64,000 nucleotides of DNA from Castanea sativa (lineage: Eukaryota; Streptophyta; Magnoliopsida; Fagales; Fagaceae): contig NC_134015.1 in assembly GCF_040712315.1 (NCBI RefSeq), positions 49,817,964-49,881,963 on the forward strand. The letters are read 5' to 3'. A program made the translations under genes and the position numbers. Below, piece by piece: positions 25,035 to 36,139 of the stretch. Under the pieces are notes generated by a model, which had not been told where the DNA came from, did no database searches, and saw only the letters and a program-made list of their open reading frames with translations. Numbering within the stretch: position 1 is the first letter of the stretch; the number at the start of each line of letters is the position of its first letter.

Positions 25035-25110
25035 TAACCATGTTTTGTAAAGGTTTCCTCTATAAAGGGGGCAAGTTAAATTAGACAGTAATCATGTGTC
25101 TATTGACTGT
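25035..25110 (-). pseudogene. Partial duplicate of the ATL RING segment
   Basis: GGTTTCCTCTATAAAGGGGG, then AAATTAGACAGTAATCATGTG, closely matches 24090-24145 within the RING coding part of the adjacent gene, in the same orientation and about 950 bp away. Only this fragment is recognisable. Confidence 0.5.
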
Positions 25111-25256
25111 TTTATACAAAGAACTATAAAGGAAAACATTTTGACAATCAGTTGTTTCAAAACAGAGTCCAAACTAGCTTGTCTGAATTCCACACACAAA
25201 ACAAGAAGGAAGTAATTCATGTACAGAGGTTAATTCAGAACCTCAATCACTTTTCC

Positions 25257-27794
25257 TTACTTTTTCTCTGCAACTCCCCAAAAATATGAGTTGTCAAAGC
25301 CTCTGCCTATCCCACTATGGGACTCTTCAATTTCTTCTTTTTGGTCCCCCTTCTTGTCCATATCTTCTACCATCTTCGCAACAAGTGAACAAAATTTTTC
25401 TAGGCGAGGCACATCCTCAACAATGGAACCACGTAGCTACAAATACAAAAAGAAAAACAAAGGGGAAATTTAAAAACAGTAATTTTTTACAGTTAAAAAC
25501 TTATTTACTAATTAAAAAAATTAAAAGCTACTTACAACAGGAATTAGGCTATATTCTCCAAAATCTATCCTTTTCATCTTCAAGACCCTTTCCGGGCCTA
25601 AGACATTAAATTTTCTGTGAGTGGGAAGTTCATCAAACAAATACTTCTTGCGCTGCATTAAAAAAATTTAAAAAAACAAAACAAAACAAAACAGTTTCAC
25701 AAGGTAAACAAATTAATTGGGAAAAGGAGAAAAGACACAAAATAACAACATAGAGGAAAACAACAAAATAACCTACCTCAGCAGATAAATAAGTCACATC
25801 ATACTTTGTTAGTAAGACAAGCTTGCCCTAAATTAAAAATAAATAATAATAATAACAACAAAATCATAATAAAAACACATAATTTTAAAATTAAGAACAA
25901 AAAAAACCCACATCCACGTAGTCGATGGTGCGTTCGGATGCTTGGCAAAGAGCTTTCATACTACTACTACCAACTTGTAAACAAACTACTAATGCAACTC
26001 AAATAAGAGGAAATTAGGCGTAAATGCACTTTTGGTCCCTACATTTTGGGGTCATTTCTATTTTGGTCCCTACATTTTCATTTCACCACTTTTAGTCCCT
26101 AAATCAATTAACGCGTTCTATTTTGGTCATTACCGTTACTCACTTAACAGAAATTGCTGATGTGACAAACGGCGTCCACTGTTGGCACATTAAATGCTGA
26201 CGTGGCCAATAAAATAATATTAAAAATGCCACGTCAACTTATAAATTAAAAAAAAAATATTTATTAATTTTAACTAATAAAAATTTAAAAACAGATGGTT
26301 TAAAAAAGAAATTAAATTAATTAAATTAAAAAAAAAATTCTTTATATTATGTTCTTCCCAAACATCAAACCCACAAAACTCAAATCATCCTTTTTCAGAT
26401 CTAGGGGTAGAGGAAATCAAACCCTCCTCCATATAAACATCAAACCCACAGAACTCAAATCATCCTTTTTCAGATCTAGGGGTAGAGGAAAGGAATCGAG
26501 CTCGCGATCAGAGCCTTCTTCGGAGACGAAATCATCACAGGGCGGCGGAGGCCGTGGCGAATCGAAGTGCGAAATCCTATTGTGGAGCTGTTCTTGTTGC
26601 GAGTAAGGACTATGAGTTTGTCTAGGGCTTATCATAGCGGTTTGTGGAGGCTCGCGGGGCTTGGAGTCGACGATATCTACGTCTCCGGCTCCGGCTCCAG
26701 AACCGGCAGTTGTGGCAACGGCGGCAGCAAAGGAAGTGTAGTTGGGAGTAGTAATGACGGAGCATAAGCGGTGGTGCGGAAGAACGTAAACAGCGCCGTA
26801 GGAAGAGTGAGGTCCATCCTTCATTGTGAGGGTTTTATGGTTTTGAAGTGGAAGAGAATTGTGAAGGTGAAGAAGAAGAAAAGGTGAAGGAGAGGAAGAG
26901 AGCATGCTAGGTTGAGAACTGAGGAGAACAGCGTCGTTTGAAGTAGTAGTTTTTTGGTTGGTGATTCGGCTAGGTGATTGCGTTTGGTGATTCAGTTAGG
27001 CTTTTTCAAAACTGGGTTTGATGTTTGTATTTGGTGATTCAGTTCTTATTTATGTTCTTTGTGTTTTTTGAATCTTTGAACTTCTTTGTATTTTGTAAAT
27101 CTGTGACCTTTGATTTTACTTTTTCCATGTTCACATGTTCTTGATTTTTTTAATTTTCTCGGTAACCAAACATATTATTTGAGGAAGAACATGAACATGT
27201 TCTTCATGACTGGGAAGAACATAATGTAAATTTGCTTTTTTAATTTAATTTCTATTTTAAACCATCTTTTTTTAATTTTTTTTATCAGTTAAAATTAATA
27301 AATATATTTTTTAATTTATAAGCTGACGTGGTATTTTTAATATTATTTTATTGGCCACGTCAGCATTTAATGTGCCAACAGTGTACACCGTTTGCCACAT
27401 TAGCAATTTATGTTAAGTGAGTAACGGTAAGGACCAAAATGGAATGTGTTAATTGATTTAGGGACTAAAAGTGGTGAAATGAAACTGTAGGGACCAAAAT
27501 AGAAATGACCCCAAAATGTAGGGACTAAAAGTGCATTTACGCCAAGAAATTAATTATATACATACTTTTATCACATCCTTCACCCATTTGGACTGACTTC
27601 TTAAATCAACCTAGATGACATGCAAAAAAAAAATTTAATATTACGGTTATGAACATTATGCAAATACCACAAGTTCTTAACATTACACAAGTAGAAACAA
27701 AAAGACCGCAGTATTATGAGGAAGAAAACTTACCATAGAATAGAACCCTGGAAACATCGGGAACGGCTCAATAGGCTTAATCAGACGAACGTCT
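25257..27794 (-). CDS. 3' part of an unrecognised multi-exon gene
   Basis: Five exons keep one frame with GT-AG introns on the minus strand. They are about 27794-27734 (..IKPIEPFPMFPGFYSM), 27610-27566 (VDLRSQSKWVKDVIK), 25827-25777 (GKLVLLTKYDVTYLSAE), 25652-25536 (RKKYLFDELPTHRKF...SLIPV) and 25436-25257 (LRGSIVEDVPRLEKFCSLVA..., stop TAA). Lengths 45, 51, 117 and 180 bp are all multiples of three. The last exon also contains AAAAA/GTAAGG, so splicing could continue beyond it. The 5' side ends abruptly at a large inverted repeat (27795). A MULE-like element occupies the intron between the second and third exons listed. I do not recognise the family. The in-frame splicing says it was once a real gene; missing 5' exons suggest it is now a fragment. 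Confidence 0.55.
26017..27543. mobile_element. Pack-MULE-like element, 1,527 bp, long TIRs, 9-bp target duplication
   Basis: Terminal inverted repeats of roughly 320-340 bp begin GGCGTAAATGCACTTTTGGT at the left and end with the complement at the right (ACCAAAAGTGCATTTACGCC-like). They pair well up to about 26355 and 27205. The flanks AGGAAATTA (26008-26016) and AAGAAATTA (27544-27552) form a 9-bp target duplication with one mismatch, as expected for Mutator-like elements. There is no transposase; the interior holds GC-richer, gene-like sequence. The element lies in an intron of the minus-strand gene fragment. Confidence 0.85.
26417..26905 (-). CDS. Gene-like ORF captured inside the MULE-like element (163 codons)
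   Basis: An uninterrupted minus-strand frame starts MLSSSPSPFLLLHLHNSLPL. It passes through an Ala/Gly-rich stretch (TSFAAAVATTAGSGAGAG) and ends in an acidic segment (DDFVSEEGSDRELDSFPL). Its base composition is clearly richer in G+C than the flanking TIRs, which fits capture of a host gene piece. No family recognised. A tandem duplication of about 66 bp (26358-26423 and 26424-26489) covers its 3' end. Confidence 0.4.
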   Translation of the reverse strand: MLSSSPSPFLLLHLHNSLPLQNHKTLTMKDGPHSSYGAVYVLPHHRLCSVITTPNYTSFAAAVATTAGSGAGAGDVDIVDSKPREPPQTAMISPRQTHSPYSQQEQLHNRISHFDSPRPPPPCDDFVSEEGSDRELDSFPLPLDLKKDDLSSVGLMFIWRRV

Positions 27795-28698
27795 ATTTAG
27801 GAATAACCCACCTAATATGAACATCAGAATTGAGAGTGATGCTGAAACTGTTGTTAAATTTTTAACTAGTAAAGCTGGTTGCAATGATGTTAAGCTAATA
27901 GCGTTCAAGAGAAAATTTGTTGTTCCTTACAATTTAAAGGTTATATGGATAAATGGTAAACTCAACCGAATTGCACGTAGCCTTGCACAGTATGCATGTG
28001 AGCGTCAAAGGCTGGAGAGTCTTAATCATAGCACAGGGGCTGCATTTGTTGTAACAACAAAGAGGGAAAAAGCGTGGGATTATGAAAACAGTTTTCCAGC
28101 AGGTTTGATTGCCACTATATTAGAGGACTATGGGAGGAGAATGGTTAAGGTCAAATTTGAAAGTAACAACATTGTTGACCCTGTAAGTTGGCCAATGTTA
28201 CTTGATGGTCCCTGCTCCAATGCAAAAACCGTTAACCGTTACGGTTCATCCAACTGTTAACGATTCTTGCATTGGAACAGGGGCATCAAGTAACATTAGT
28301 CAACTTACATAGTCAACAATGTTGTTACTTCCAAATTTGACCTTAATCATTCTCCTCCCATATTACTCTAATATAGTGGCAATCAAACCCGCTAGAAAAC
28401 CGTTTTCATAATCCCACACTTCTTCCCTCTTTGTTGTTACAACAAATGCAGTCCACATGCTATGATTAAGACTCTCTAGCCTTTGACGCTCACATGCATA
28501 TTGTGCAAGGCTATGTACAATTCCGTTGAGTTCTCCATTTATCCATATAACATTTAAATTGTAAAGAACAACAAATTTTCTCTTAAACTCTATTAGCTTA
28601 ACATCATTGAAACCAGCTTCACCAGTTAAAAATTTAACAACAGTTTCAGCATCACTCTCAATTCTGAGGTGGTTAATATTAGGTGGGTTATTCCTAAA
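27795..28698. repeat. Large inverted repeat: 442-bp arms with a 19-bp spacer
   Basis: The left arm 27795-28236 begins TTTAGGAATAACCCACCTAA and ends CCGTTAAC. The right arm 28256-28698 is its reverse complement, starting GTTAACG and ending TTGGTGGGTTATTCCTAAA-like. The spacer is 28237-28255. Arms differ at scattered single bases and small gaps; by eye more than nine bases in ten match. Both arms encode the same RNase H-like C-terminal segment (IESDAETVVKFLT, WINGELN), open in the left arm on + (27817-28260) and in the right arm on -. Transcription across it would give a long hairpin. Confidence 0.9.
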
Positions 28699-28960
28699 AA
28701 GATGTTTGGCCCAGGCAACAATGGCCTCACCTTCCAACAAAGAAGTTTTCTAAGCAAAATTTATTGCATTTTCTTGGCAAAACCCAGCACTAATAGGAAA
28801 CTGGTTCTGGTCCCTAAGGATGAAACCCATTATAAGAAAAGTCGTAGGTGTGCGCCTTCTCATTGCCGCATCAACAGACAAGTTAAAATCTATTGTAAAG
28901 TCAGGTTCCCTAACCACCTCCTCCAAATAAATTGGATTACCCACACAATGAGTTTTCCCA
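28270..28960 (-). pseudogene. RNase H-like (RVT_3-type) protein fragment
   Basis: Minus-strand frames 28944-28750 (NLSVDAAMRRRTPTTFLIMGFILRD) and 28740-28363 (LEGEAIVAWAKHLFRN, LRIESDAETVVKFL, VIWINGELNGIVHSLAQYAC) are parts of one RNase H-fold domain. They show the DAA, E-A and ESD positions typical of plant RVT_3 proteins related to non-LTR elements. The two parts are separated by a TAA codon at about 28750, four codons before the second frame's ATG. No neighbouring reverse transcriptase is seen. It is the source of the right arm of the inverted repeat. Confidence 0.6.
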
Positions 28961-29133
28961 AAGTTAATTTTCTAAAAGTGAGTCTACATACAAAACCCCA
29001 TTTGTCAAAAGCTTCAAAATAATCAAACGCAAAAATATACAAAGCAATCAGAACACAATTCTCACAAAGCAATGGAAACAAGGACAAACCAAAGTTTTAC
29101 ATAATAAAGAATTTTACATTATATTTTTAAGTA

Positions 29134-29286
29134 GGATTTTGCTAATGTGTGCCCTAAGAGCACACAATAATTAATCATTTTTGGAAATATTTTCTCGAAA
29201 ATTGACAACTTTTTCAATACCCGAGAAAATGTTTACAAAAATGGATAGCTTAATGTGTGCCCTAAGGGCACACATTAACCGGACCC
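29134..29286. mobile_element. 153-bp MITE with 10-bp target duplication
   Basis: The direct repeat TTTTTAAGTA flanks it at 29124-29133 and 29287-29296. The ends are GGATTTTGCTAATGTGTGC at the left and, read inward, GGGTCCGGTTAATGTGTGC at the right. Each end carries an inner palindrome (GTGTGCCCTAAGAGCACAC; GTGTGCCCTAAGGGCACAC). The 9-10 bp duplication suggests mobilisation by a Mutator-like transposase (inference). Confidence 0.75.
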
Positions 29287-29296
29287 TTTTTAAGTA

Positions 29297-30211
29297 ATTC
29301 GCTAAACCACTTTTTCAGTTTTCTATAACTATTGAACGTTCTGTAAACCAAGCTACCATATCAGCATTTCAGAGGAGTGAATTCTGGAAATAGTGACAGT
29401 TCTGCTAATAGTACAAGAAAACAAGAACCTAGATCAACAAACATTAAAAGCAGCTTTATGGTATTAACAAAACCAGAAGGAAATATCACAACATGCAAAT
29501 TCTTCATAACACTATTATAATAATCACAGCCCTCCTCAAAAGCATAGACTACCAATAGAGCCTAGTTTCCTATCTTTGTGAGATGTGATAGCCTTACAAA
29601 TAACATGGAACCCTTTTCCTATTATACTCTCTCCAAGTATAAAAATGTAGCAGAAAAATTTTAACTAAAGCAGCACACTTGCATCTAGATCCCAAGTATA
29701 TATACATGTGTGTGCGCATGTGCGAGAGTAAGTCGGCTAGAAACAAATAACATAAATTAGATTAAATCATCACTGGGCTAATTACGCTCAACAAGGAAAA
29801 AACAGACTCACAAATAAACACCATTGTGAAGAATAAACACTCCACTTCATATTAGATAGACGATATGTCATCATGAGTTTCATCTAAAATATAGGGAATA
29901 CAGTCAGGCAGTCAGCTTGACATTGATGACACGTCAATTTTAAAGAAATTGCTAGACACCAAAAAATTGCCGATTATTTCACACTCAGTGCCTTTGTGGT
30001 GTTGCCCAGGAGATGGGAATACTTGTGAGATACTCGGTGCATTTTTTAATCAGTCCTCACTACCAGACAGATTTTTAAATCAACAAAAATAATAATTAAA
30101 TTTCTATAAACTAAATACCCAATTAAATTTTCATATCTCATCACTCAAATCTCACCACTCAATATCTCAACTCCTATTCTTCAGTTATCGGAGTTGTTCT
30201 TCACTTCAAAC
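29297..30211. other. Intergenic, no gene seen
   Basis: No coding or element signature beyond a short GTGTGTGCGCATGTGCG run (29707-29723). Confidence 0.6.
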
Positions 30212-30949
30212 TAGGGGTGTGCTCGGTTCGGTCGGTTTTTATGGGTAAGGCCAACCGAAACCGAATATTTCGGTTTGTGAAATTCTCAGCCGAAACCGAC
30301 CGAAATGACTGGAAATCAATTGGTTTCGGTGGTATTTCGGTTTCAGTCGGTTTTGGTTTTCCAAAGAGAGGATTATTGAGATTTTCAAAACCCTAACTTT
30401 AATCACATATAACAAACAAAGTAATAGAGCAACAGAGAGAGATGTTGAACAAATTAGAACGATAGAGAAAGAACAGCTTCCTACAATAATTGTTAAACAA
30501 TTTACACACAAATTCTAACATAAAATTGAAAATATTTTGAATAAGCAATAGAATCTAACAGACAAATTTACCGTTGCTACATCATAGCAGGAGCCACAGT
30601 ATGTCTCATAATGCTTGAACCTGCCACCATGTCTCTACAATGATTTCTCAATCTGAGATTCTGAATTGAAGAAAGAACAGAGATATGCCTCTAGTCAGAG
30701 AGAAGAGAGAGGTATGGCCATGGTCCATGGGGCTTAGAGAAAGAAAAGAAAGAAGTATTGAGGCGGCTAAAGTGAAGTGAGAAAGGTAGAGACTTAAGAA
30801 AAGAAGAGAATGGGGGAAGGAAGCGGCTGAACTGAGAACTGAGATATTTATATCAGGTTTTAAAAAATTAAATATTAAATAACAAAAAAACCCACGCGAA
30901 GGCTCGAACCTGGTATCAATTAGGCAACACACAAGGCGAGTACAATATG

Positions 30950-30987
<38 letters not shown>

Positions 30988-31026
30988 TTGGTTCGGTTGG
31001 TTTTCCGGTTTAAACGCACACCCCTA
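30212..31026. mobile_element. Non-autonomous TIR element, about 815 bp
   Basis: It starts TAGGGGTGTGC and ends GCACACCCCTA, an 11-bp perfect terminal inverted repeat. Just inside both ends are CGGTTCGGTCGG/CGGTTTCGGT-type motifs (left 30224-30360, right 30987-31010). Such ends occur in hAT-like and related plant elements. No convincing target duplication and no transposase. A (TA)n tract is at 30954-30983. Confidence 0.55.
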
Positions 31027-31239
31027 AGGATGCAAGAATGAATAGATAGACATCCCTTCAATAATTTGGAAGAGATGAAGCTCCAAACTAAAAGAAATCA
31101 GTTAAGGAAAGTGATAGAGCTTATTTTGCTGAAAACTGAAAACACTGTAACAAATAATTAAAAAACGCAGATTGTAATTTTTTACTGTAGCTTAGCTTTT
31201 TGTATTTAAGGGTTGCGTTTTTTACTGTTCTCTTTTTTT

Positions 31240-33643
31240 TGTGCCTTCTCTCCTCACCCACCGTAGCTCAGCAAGCAAGACCCTGGTAGAGAATGCCTTT
31301 GGTGAGGGATAAGAATGATGGTGACGGGTCAGATTCCCAAGAAGGACGACGATACAAATCGATTAGGGAGGTGAGGAGTGGATCGGAGCTGCGCAAATGG
31401 TTCAGGGGAAGATCGATTTCGCCATCGACGATACAAGCAAAGATCTGCAACTCTCTCTCTCTCTCTCTCTCTCTATCTAAGAGCGCGACTGCAAAGCGCG
31501 TGGCGGCTCTCTCACGCATCGCCTTCAGCTGAAAATAAAAAAGCTGCAGAACTAGTAGAGCTTCTAGAAACCACTTTCTGTTCATCGGCTCCAAATTTCA
31601 GGTACACTTTCTTTCTTTTTCTTTTCTCCTCAACTTTCTAGGGTTCCAAACACGTCTTACCTGAGTCTACTCCTTTTGTTTGACTCCAATCGAGCTTGGA
31701 TTTCTCAAATCCGTTCTTACATTAGGTTGAATTTCGATTCAATTTAACCTCTGTTTGGTTGCCGAGAAAATGCAGGGAAAACAATATTTCGGTTTCTCAA
31801 TTTTAATTTTTTTCCTCTTCAATTTATTAACTGTGTCTAAGCGAGTTAGAAGTGAAAAAGAAAAAAAAAAGTCCATGTTTTTATGTTGATTTCTTAATTT
31901 CCCAAGCAATCAAACTGAGGATTATTGAAATCCTTGCACTTTCTGAATATTATTGTTATTATCCGAATTATTACCAAGAAATTATTATTATTGTTGTTGT
32001 GGTTGTTGTTATAATATAAATTTGGTTTGAATTGGTGTAGGAAGTGGAAATGGCTAATCGAAAGGAGGATGAGAAAAATGAACGAATTATACGCGGTCTA
32101 CTCAAACTTACTGAGAATCGTTGATGTATCAATTGCAATAGTATGGTATGCTATCCAATTCCCTTCTCCCCCATTATATTAACTAATAACTGAGATAGTT
32201 TTAATTGCCAAAACATTACATTTCAGAGTTGCTTTGCTGTATTGCATTGTGAATTAATGGAATTGGACTGCACGCGATCATTGATTGTTTTTTTATTAGT
32301 TTCTATTTGGCTTTGTTTAAAATGATGTGAAGTAAGCCAGTAAATAACTTGCCATGAACTAGTGAGAAATTGATTAGTAGTGGATGTCATTAACTGCGGC
32401 GATCAATTCATTGAAATCTATACTTGGTTTTGTCTGTTTCTTGTTAATATCATTGCTTAGGATATGTAAGCTTGACACGTGTACAATAACCGTTTATAGG
32501 GAAATCAACCACTGAAAGCTTTTATCAAAAACCGCATCTTTCAAGCATTATACTCAGACTGAGATAAACCTTTAGGATACCTCTAGAGATGCAATCAGTA
32601 ATTAGAAAGACCTTACTGAAATCAGGGTATATTATCTGGATATCTGAAGAAGGATAAAATTTGCTACAAGCTTTTAATGTTTTAAGGATTTACTTTTCTT
32701 TTCTTTTGTTGGGGTAACGGGAACTGTTTCGCTATATTTTTCATTGAAATGTGATGCGTCATCAAATGTGATGCGTTTTAATCCTCACTTGCTATGGTGA
32801 AAGGACAAAACACAATTGATTCCTTTACTTAAGTGGTTTCTGCTTCTCTTTCTTCCTGTTCCAGATCCTTCTATGGTACCTCCAAATGTTGGCACTTTCA
32901 TTATGTAATGGGTTATAAAGACAAAATCTTAAATTTATAACCATGTTACCATGTTATGTTAATTATTTTGTATTCTTTTCATTTAATAGGAATCCTGTCT
33001 CAAGGAAACTATGCATTTAAGATTCTTCCAGTTTTAGAGAAAAAACTCTTCAAAATTTCTTGAACATTCTCTTGGTCTATTGTTTACTTCTGATTTTTGG
33101 TTAGAATTTTAATGTCTGTGTGGCTTGTAACATAAATTGTTTTGAATCGATATATCAATCATGGCTTTCACTTATCAAGAAAGAATTGATATGTTGATCA
33201 TGACTTTGATTAATCTCTAGATCAAAAAGTTCTTGGAATTCAGGTTATTTTGAGCAGACACAAGATGAAGTTGTTGTTTTAGTGTTTTCTTTTAGGATTT
33301 ACTTTACCTGGAATAAAATTGCATCCAACAGTCCAACCTCAAAATCATCCCACTGTGGTAGACTCTCTAAGATTGTTACTTGTTTATAGCAATTTTTAAG
33401 TTGGTGCTCACTTACATAAAAAGTATTGGCATTGTTACTAAGAAGTTCAAAGAGTGTTTACACTCAAATTTTTCCTAAATGGAAAAGTAGATATGGTTTG
33501 TTTTACAAGTTCTACTTTATCTTCTGCTAAGCAGGGACCTCAATATGTTTGCACAAATTTTTGGACGTTTGTTTGCACCACCTGCAGTGGAATACAGTAT
33601 AAGTGTTGATGTTTCTTAAAATTTCCTTTTCTTTGTGTGTGTT

Positions 33644-33676
<33 letters not shown>

Positions 33677-34112
33677 GCAAATAGTATTTCCTTTGATGTC
33701 ATACCTACAATCTGTTGATTAGTGTAATTATTTTTCAGTCGGGAGTTTACACATCGAGTAAAATCAGTATCAATGGCCAAACTCACTTCACAAGAAGTTA
33801 CTGCCCTTCAAGAAGGGGGGAATAAGGTAGACATGCATGGATTTTTTTTGGAGATCTGCCAAGTTTTCTTTCTCTTTGTCTTTTTATCTTCTCAATTTTT
33901 CATGTTGCTTATCCATTAAATTGTGAAGTCAAATCCTTTAACCTTTCCGTTTGTTTTTGCAACAATTTTCTTGTATTTAATTCATTTTCTTTTTTACTGG
34001 TTTCTTACAGTGGAAGCATCAATTAGCTGCAAGAGTAGCTGCATCCTTCGGAACTTGCATTGAAGTTAAGGTGTATGATGAGAAGTTAGCTCTATTGCAA
34101 TCAAAACTTTGA
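31240..34112 (+). pseudogene. AGD14-like ArfGAP gene fragment with premature stop
   Basis: A transcribed-looking leader (31240-31600, with a (CT)n tract at 31450-31474) precedes three exons that splice in frame with GT-AG introns: 32041-32145 (ATG 32050, MANRKEDEKNERIIRGLLKL), 33535-33596 and 33739-33826. They form the start of an ArfGAP domain: CINC-x16-CTTC zinc finger, then SGIHREFTHRVKSVSMAKL and TALQEGGNK. This is the AGD14 version of the fold. In-frame TGA at 32122-32124 sits where relatives have a second Arg directly before the first Cys, a CGA-to-TGA change. A further exon-like block (34011-34112) does not resemble the rest of AGD14, and the C-terminal half is missing. Intact relatives stimulate GTP hydrolysis on ARF GTPases in vesicle traffic. 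Treated as a truncated pseudogene. Confidence 0.75.
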
Positions 34113-34518
34113 AATCTTTCATTAAAAGTTGTACCACGTGATAGAAATATTGTGAGGAACATTTCTTAAATATGAATGTTAGCATCCATAGGCATTGCAA
34201 ATTAGAATATATTTTTCCTTTTGTTGTATATGTGTATCTAAAACACTTTGCCAGCAATTTCATACTTCTGATTCTTATTCTTTTGTAAGACTATTTTTAA
34301 TCTGCAAGTTCAACGTCGTTTACCGTTGTAATCTTAAAATTCATTGAGTTAAAGGTAGATACTGTTGTAATCAAGGTATATACAAATGCATAAATTAAGT
34401 TTGTGAGCCATTAGCTCTGATTACCAAAATCACCATAATTTGAAAATAGTATATATATTCACGAGGTAGTGAACCATCAGTTATGGTCTCCACAAAAAAT
34501 TACCATAATGTGATATTT

Positions 34519-35889
34519 TCACGAACATATCGATGCTGTGATATTGTTACGAACCTCTCTCATCTCAGCTTCATCCAACATTGAGATCACATCTGCCATG
34601 GCATCGTAATGACCTCCCTCACTACGTCCATATGTGCCCCCTGTAGAGTTGGAATGTTCACCGTCGTTGTTTTCATGTGCTCTAACGAAATTGTGAAGAA
34701 CCATTGTAGCAACAATGATGCGAGCTTGAGTGCGTAAGTGAAAGGGTGGCATACTTCTCAAAATTTTCCATTTATTCTTCCAAACTCCAAAAGTTCGTTC
34801 TATGACCGAACGAAGTGATGAATGGAGATAATTAAATTTCTCCTTTGGACGATGCAGTTGTTCACCTCGGTTAAATTCGGGGATGTGGTACCTCTCCCCT
34901 TTATATGGTGCAAGGAAGCCTTGCTTCATAGGGTACCCTGAATCAACAAGATAGTACTTCCCTGCAAAATTACACGTTAAGTGCATTAACATTTGAGATT
35001 ACATATACATACTTTAATACGGTCAATTATTCTGCATATTTACAAACCTGGTGGAGGTTTTGGGAAGTTGACACTCTCATTATTGAGACAGCTTAAAAAT
35101 ATCCTTGTGTCATGCGCTGACCCTTCCCATCCAACACAAGCAAATGTGAATTTCATGTCAAAGTCACATGCGCACATGCAGTTTGTTGTGACGATCCCTT
35201 TCCTGCCTCTATACGGGTGTTGCTCATCAACAGGTACGACCACTTCGACGTGGACCCCATCAATCGCACCAATGCAACCCTAACCATTGCCACAAAAAAA
35301 CAATGTGAAAAGGTATACGCGGTATGACAATAAAAATATAATTTGAATAAAATCAAGTTAAGATACGAAATTCACAAAGTACCTTGAAATGTGGCCAATA
35401 TCGATCTGAATGCTGAATATGTTCTGGCACATTACGAAATGTACGATCAGCAGGCTTGATAATGTCTGGTGCCATAACGGTGGCTAACAATGTAACTACC
35501 GTGGCCACGTGTCGATGCACTGTCTCACCCGAATGCTGAAATCTATCCTGCACTACTCTGTTACCCAAGGCATGACCAAGTACCACCAATGTCATTGCCA
35601 CAGACTCTTCCACGCAAACTCTTTTGGTACCGTTATATCCATACTGAGTGCGCAATGTATTACACAATTGTCGAAACACATGGCTTGACATTCTAAAAAT
35701 ATTGCGACATTTCTGCTCATTTCCATTTAATATATATTGTACCCATTCATACCCCGTTTGTATATTTGTATGCATTGGTACTTTGGTCATATAGGTCTCC
35801 ACGTAAGCTACACATGCACACCCAACTATATATGCCGCGAGTACAATGTCGTCAGTCAGGTCGAAGTCTGAATCATTTACCAAATCCAT
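34519..35889 (-). CDS. PIF/Harbinger transposase (HARBI1-like DDE nuclease)
   Basis: Three exons join in frame on the minus strand: 35889-35383, 35279-35048 and 34961-34519 (507 + 232 + 443 bp, 393 residues). The first carries the N-terminal region common to plant Harbinger transposases (FRMSSHVFRQLCNTL, then VAMTLVVLGHALGNRVVQDRFQHSGETVHRH, helical and DNA-binding in the family). The catalytic residues appear to be present: Asp in GAIDGVHVEV, Asp in GSAHDTRIF and Glu in SVIERTFGVWKNKW. HNFVRAHE follows. It would cut and join element ends with the Myb-like partner. No stop or frame change within this model, so it may encode a whole enzyme. Confidence 0.85.
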
Positions 35890-36139
35890 CCTTCTTGAAG
35901 ATTTAGGAATGCGTTATCTGACCAATACATACATATTCACCAATCAATTGGATATAAAGCAATGCCACAGTACAACGTGAATTAATACAATGATTTTTAT
36001 GTTATTGGAAAAAAAAAAATCTTAAATCAATTGCATAAACTACACATAAAATTCATCACTAGTGAAAAGCTAAAAAATGGATTATTGTTGCCATAGTGGA
36101 GTTTCTTATTAGAAATTGCTACACGTAAACATGACATAT

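Noticed and set aside
30895..30925. GGCTCGAACCTGGTATCAAT as part of a tRNA gene
   Set aside because: It resembles a T-arm consensus, but no acceptor stem, D-arm or anticodon arm can be folded around it, and it lies inside a transposable element.
34011..34112. Fourth coding exon of the ArfGAP gene
   Set aside because: It splices in frame but its sequence (AARVAASFGTCIEVK) does not resemble AGD14 after the ArfGAP start; kept only as a note in the pseudogene entry.
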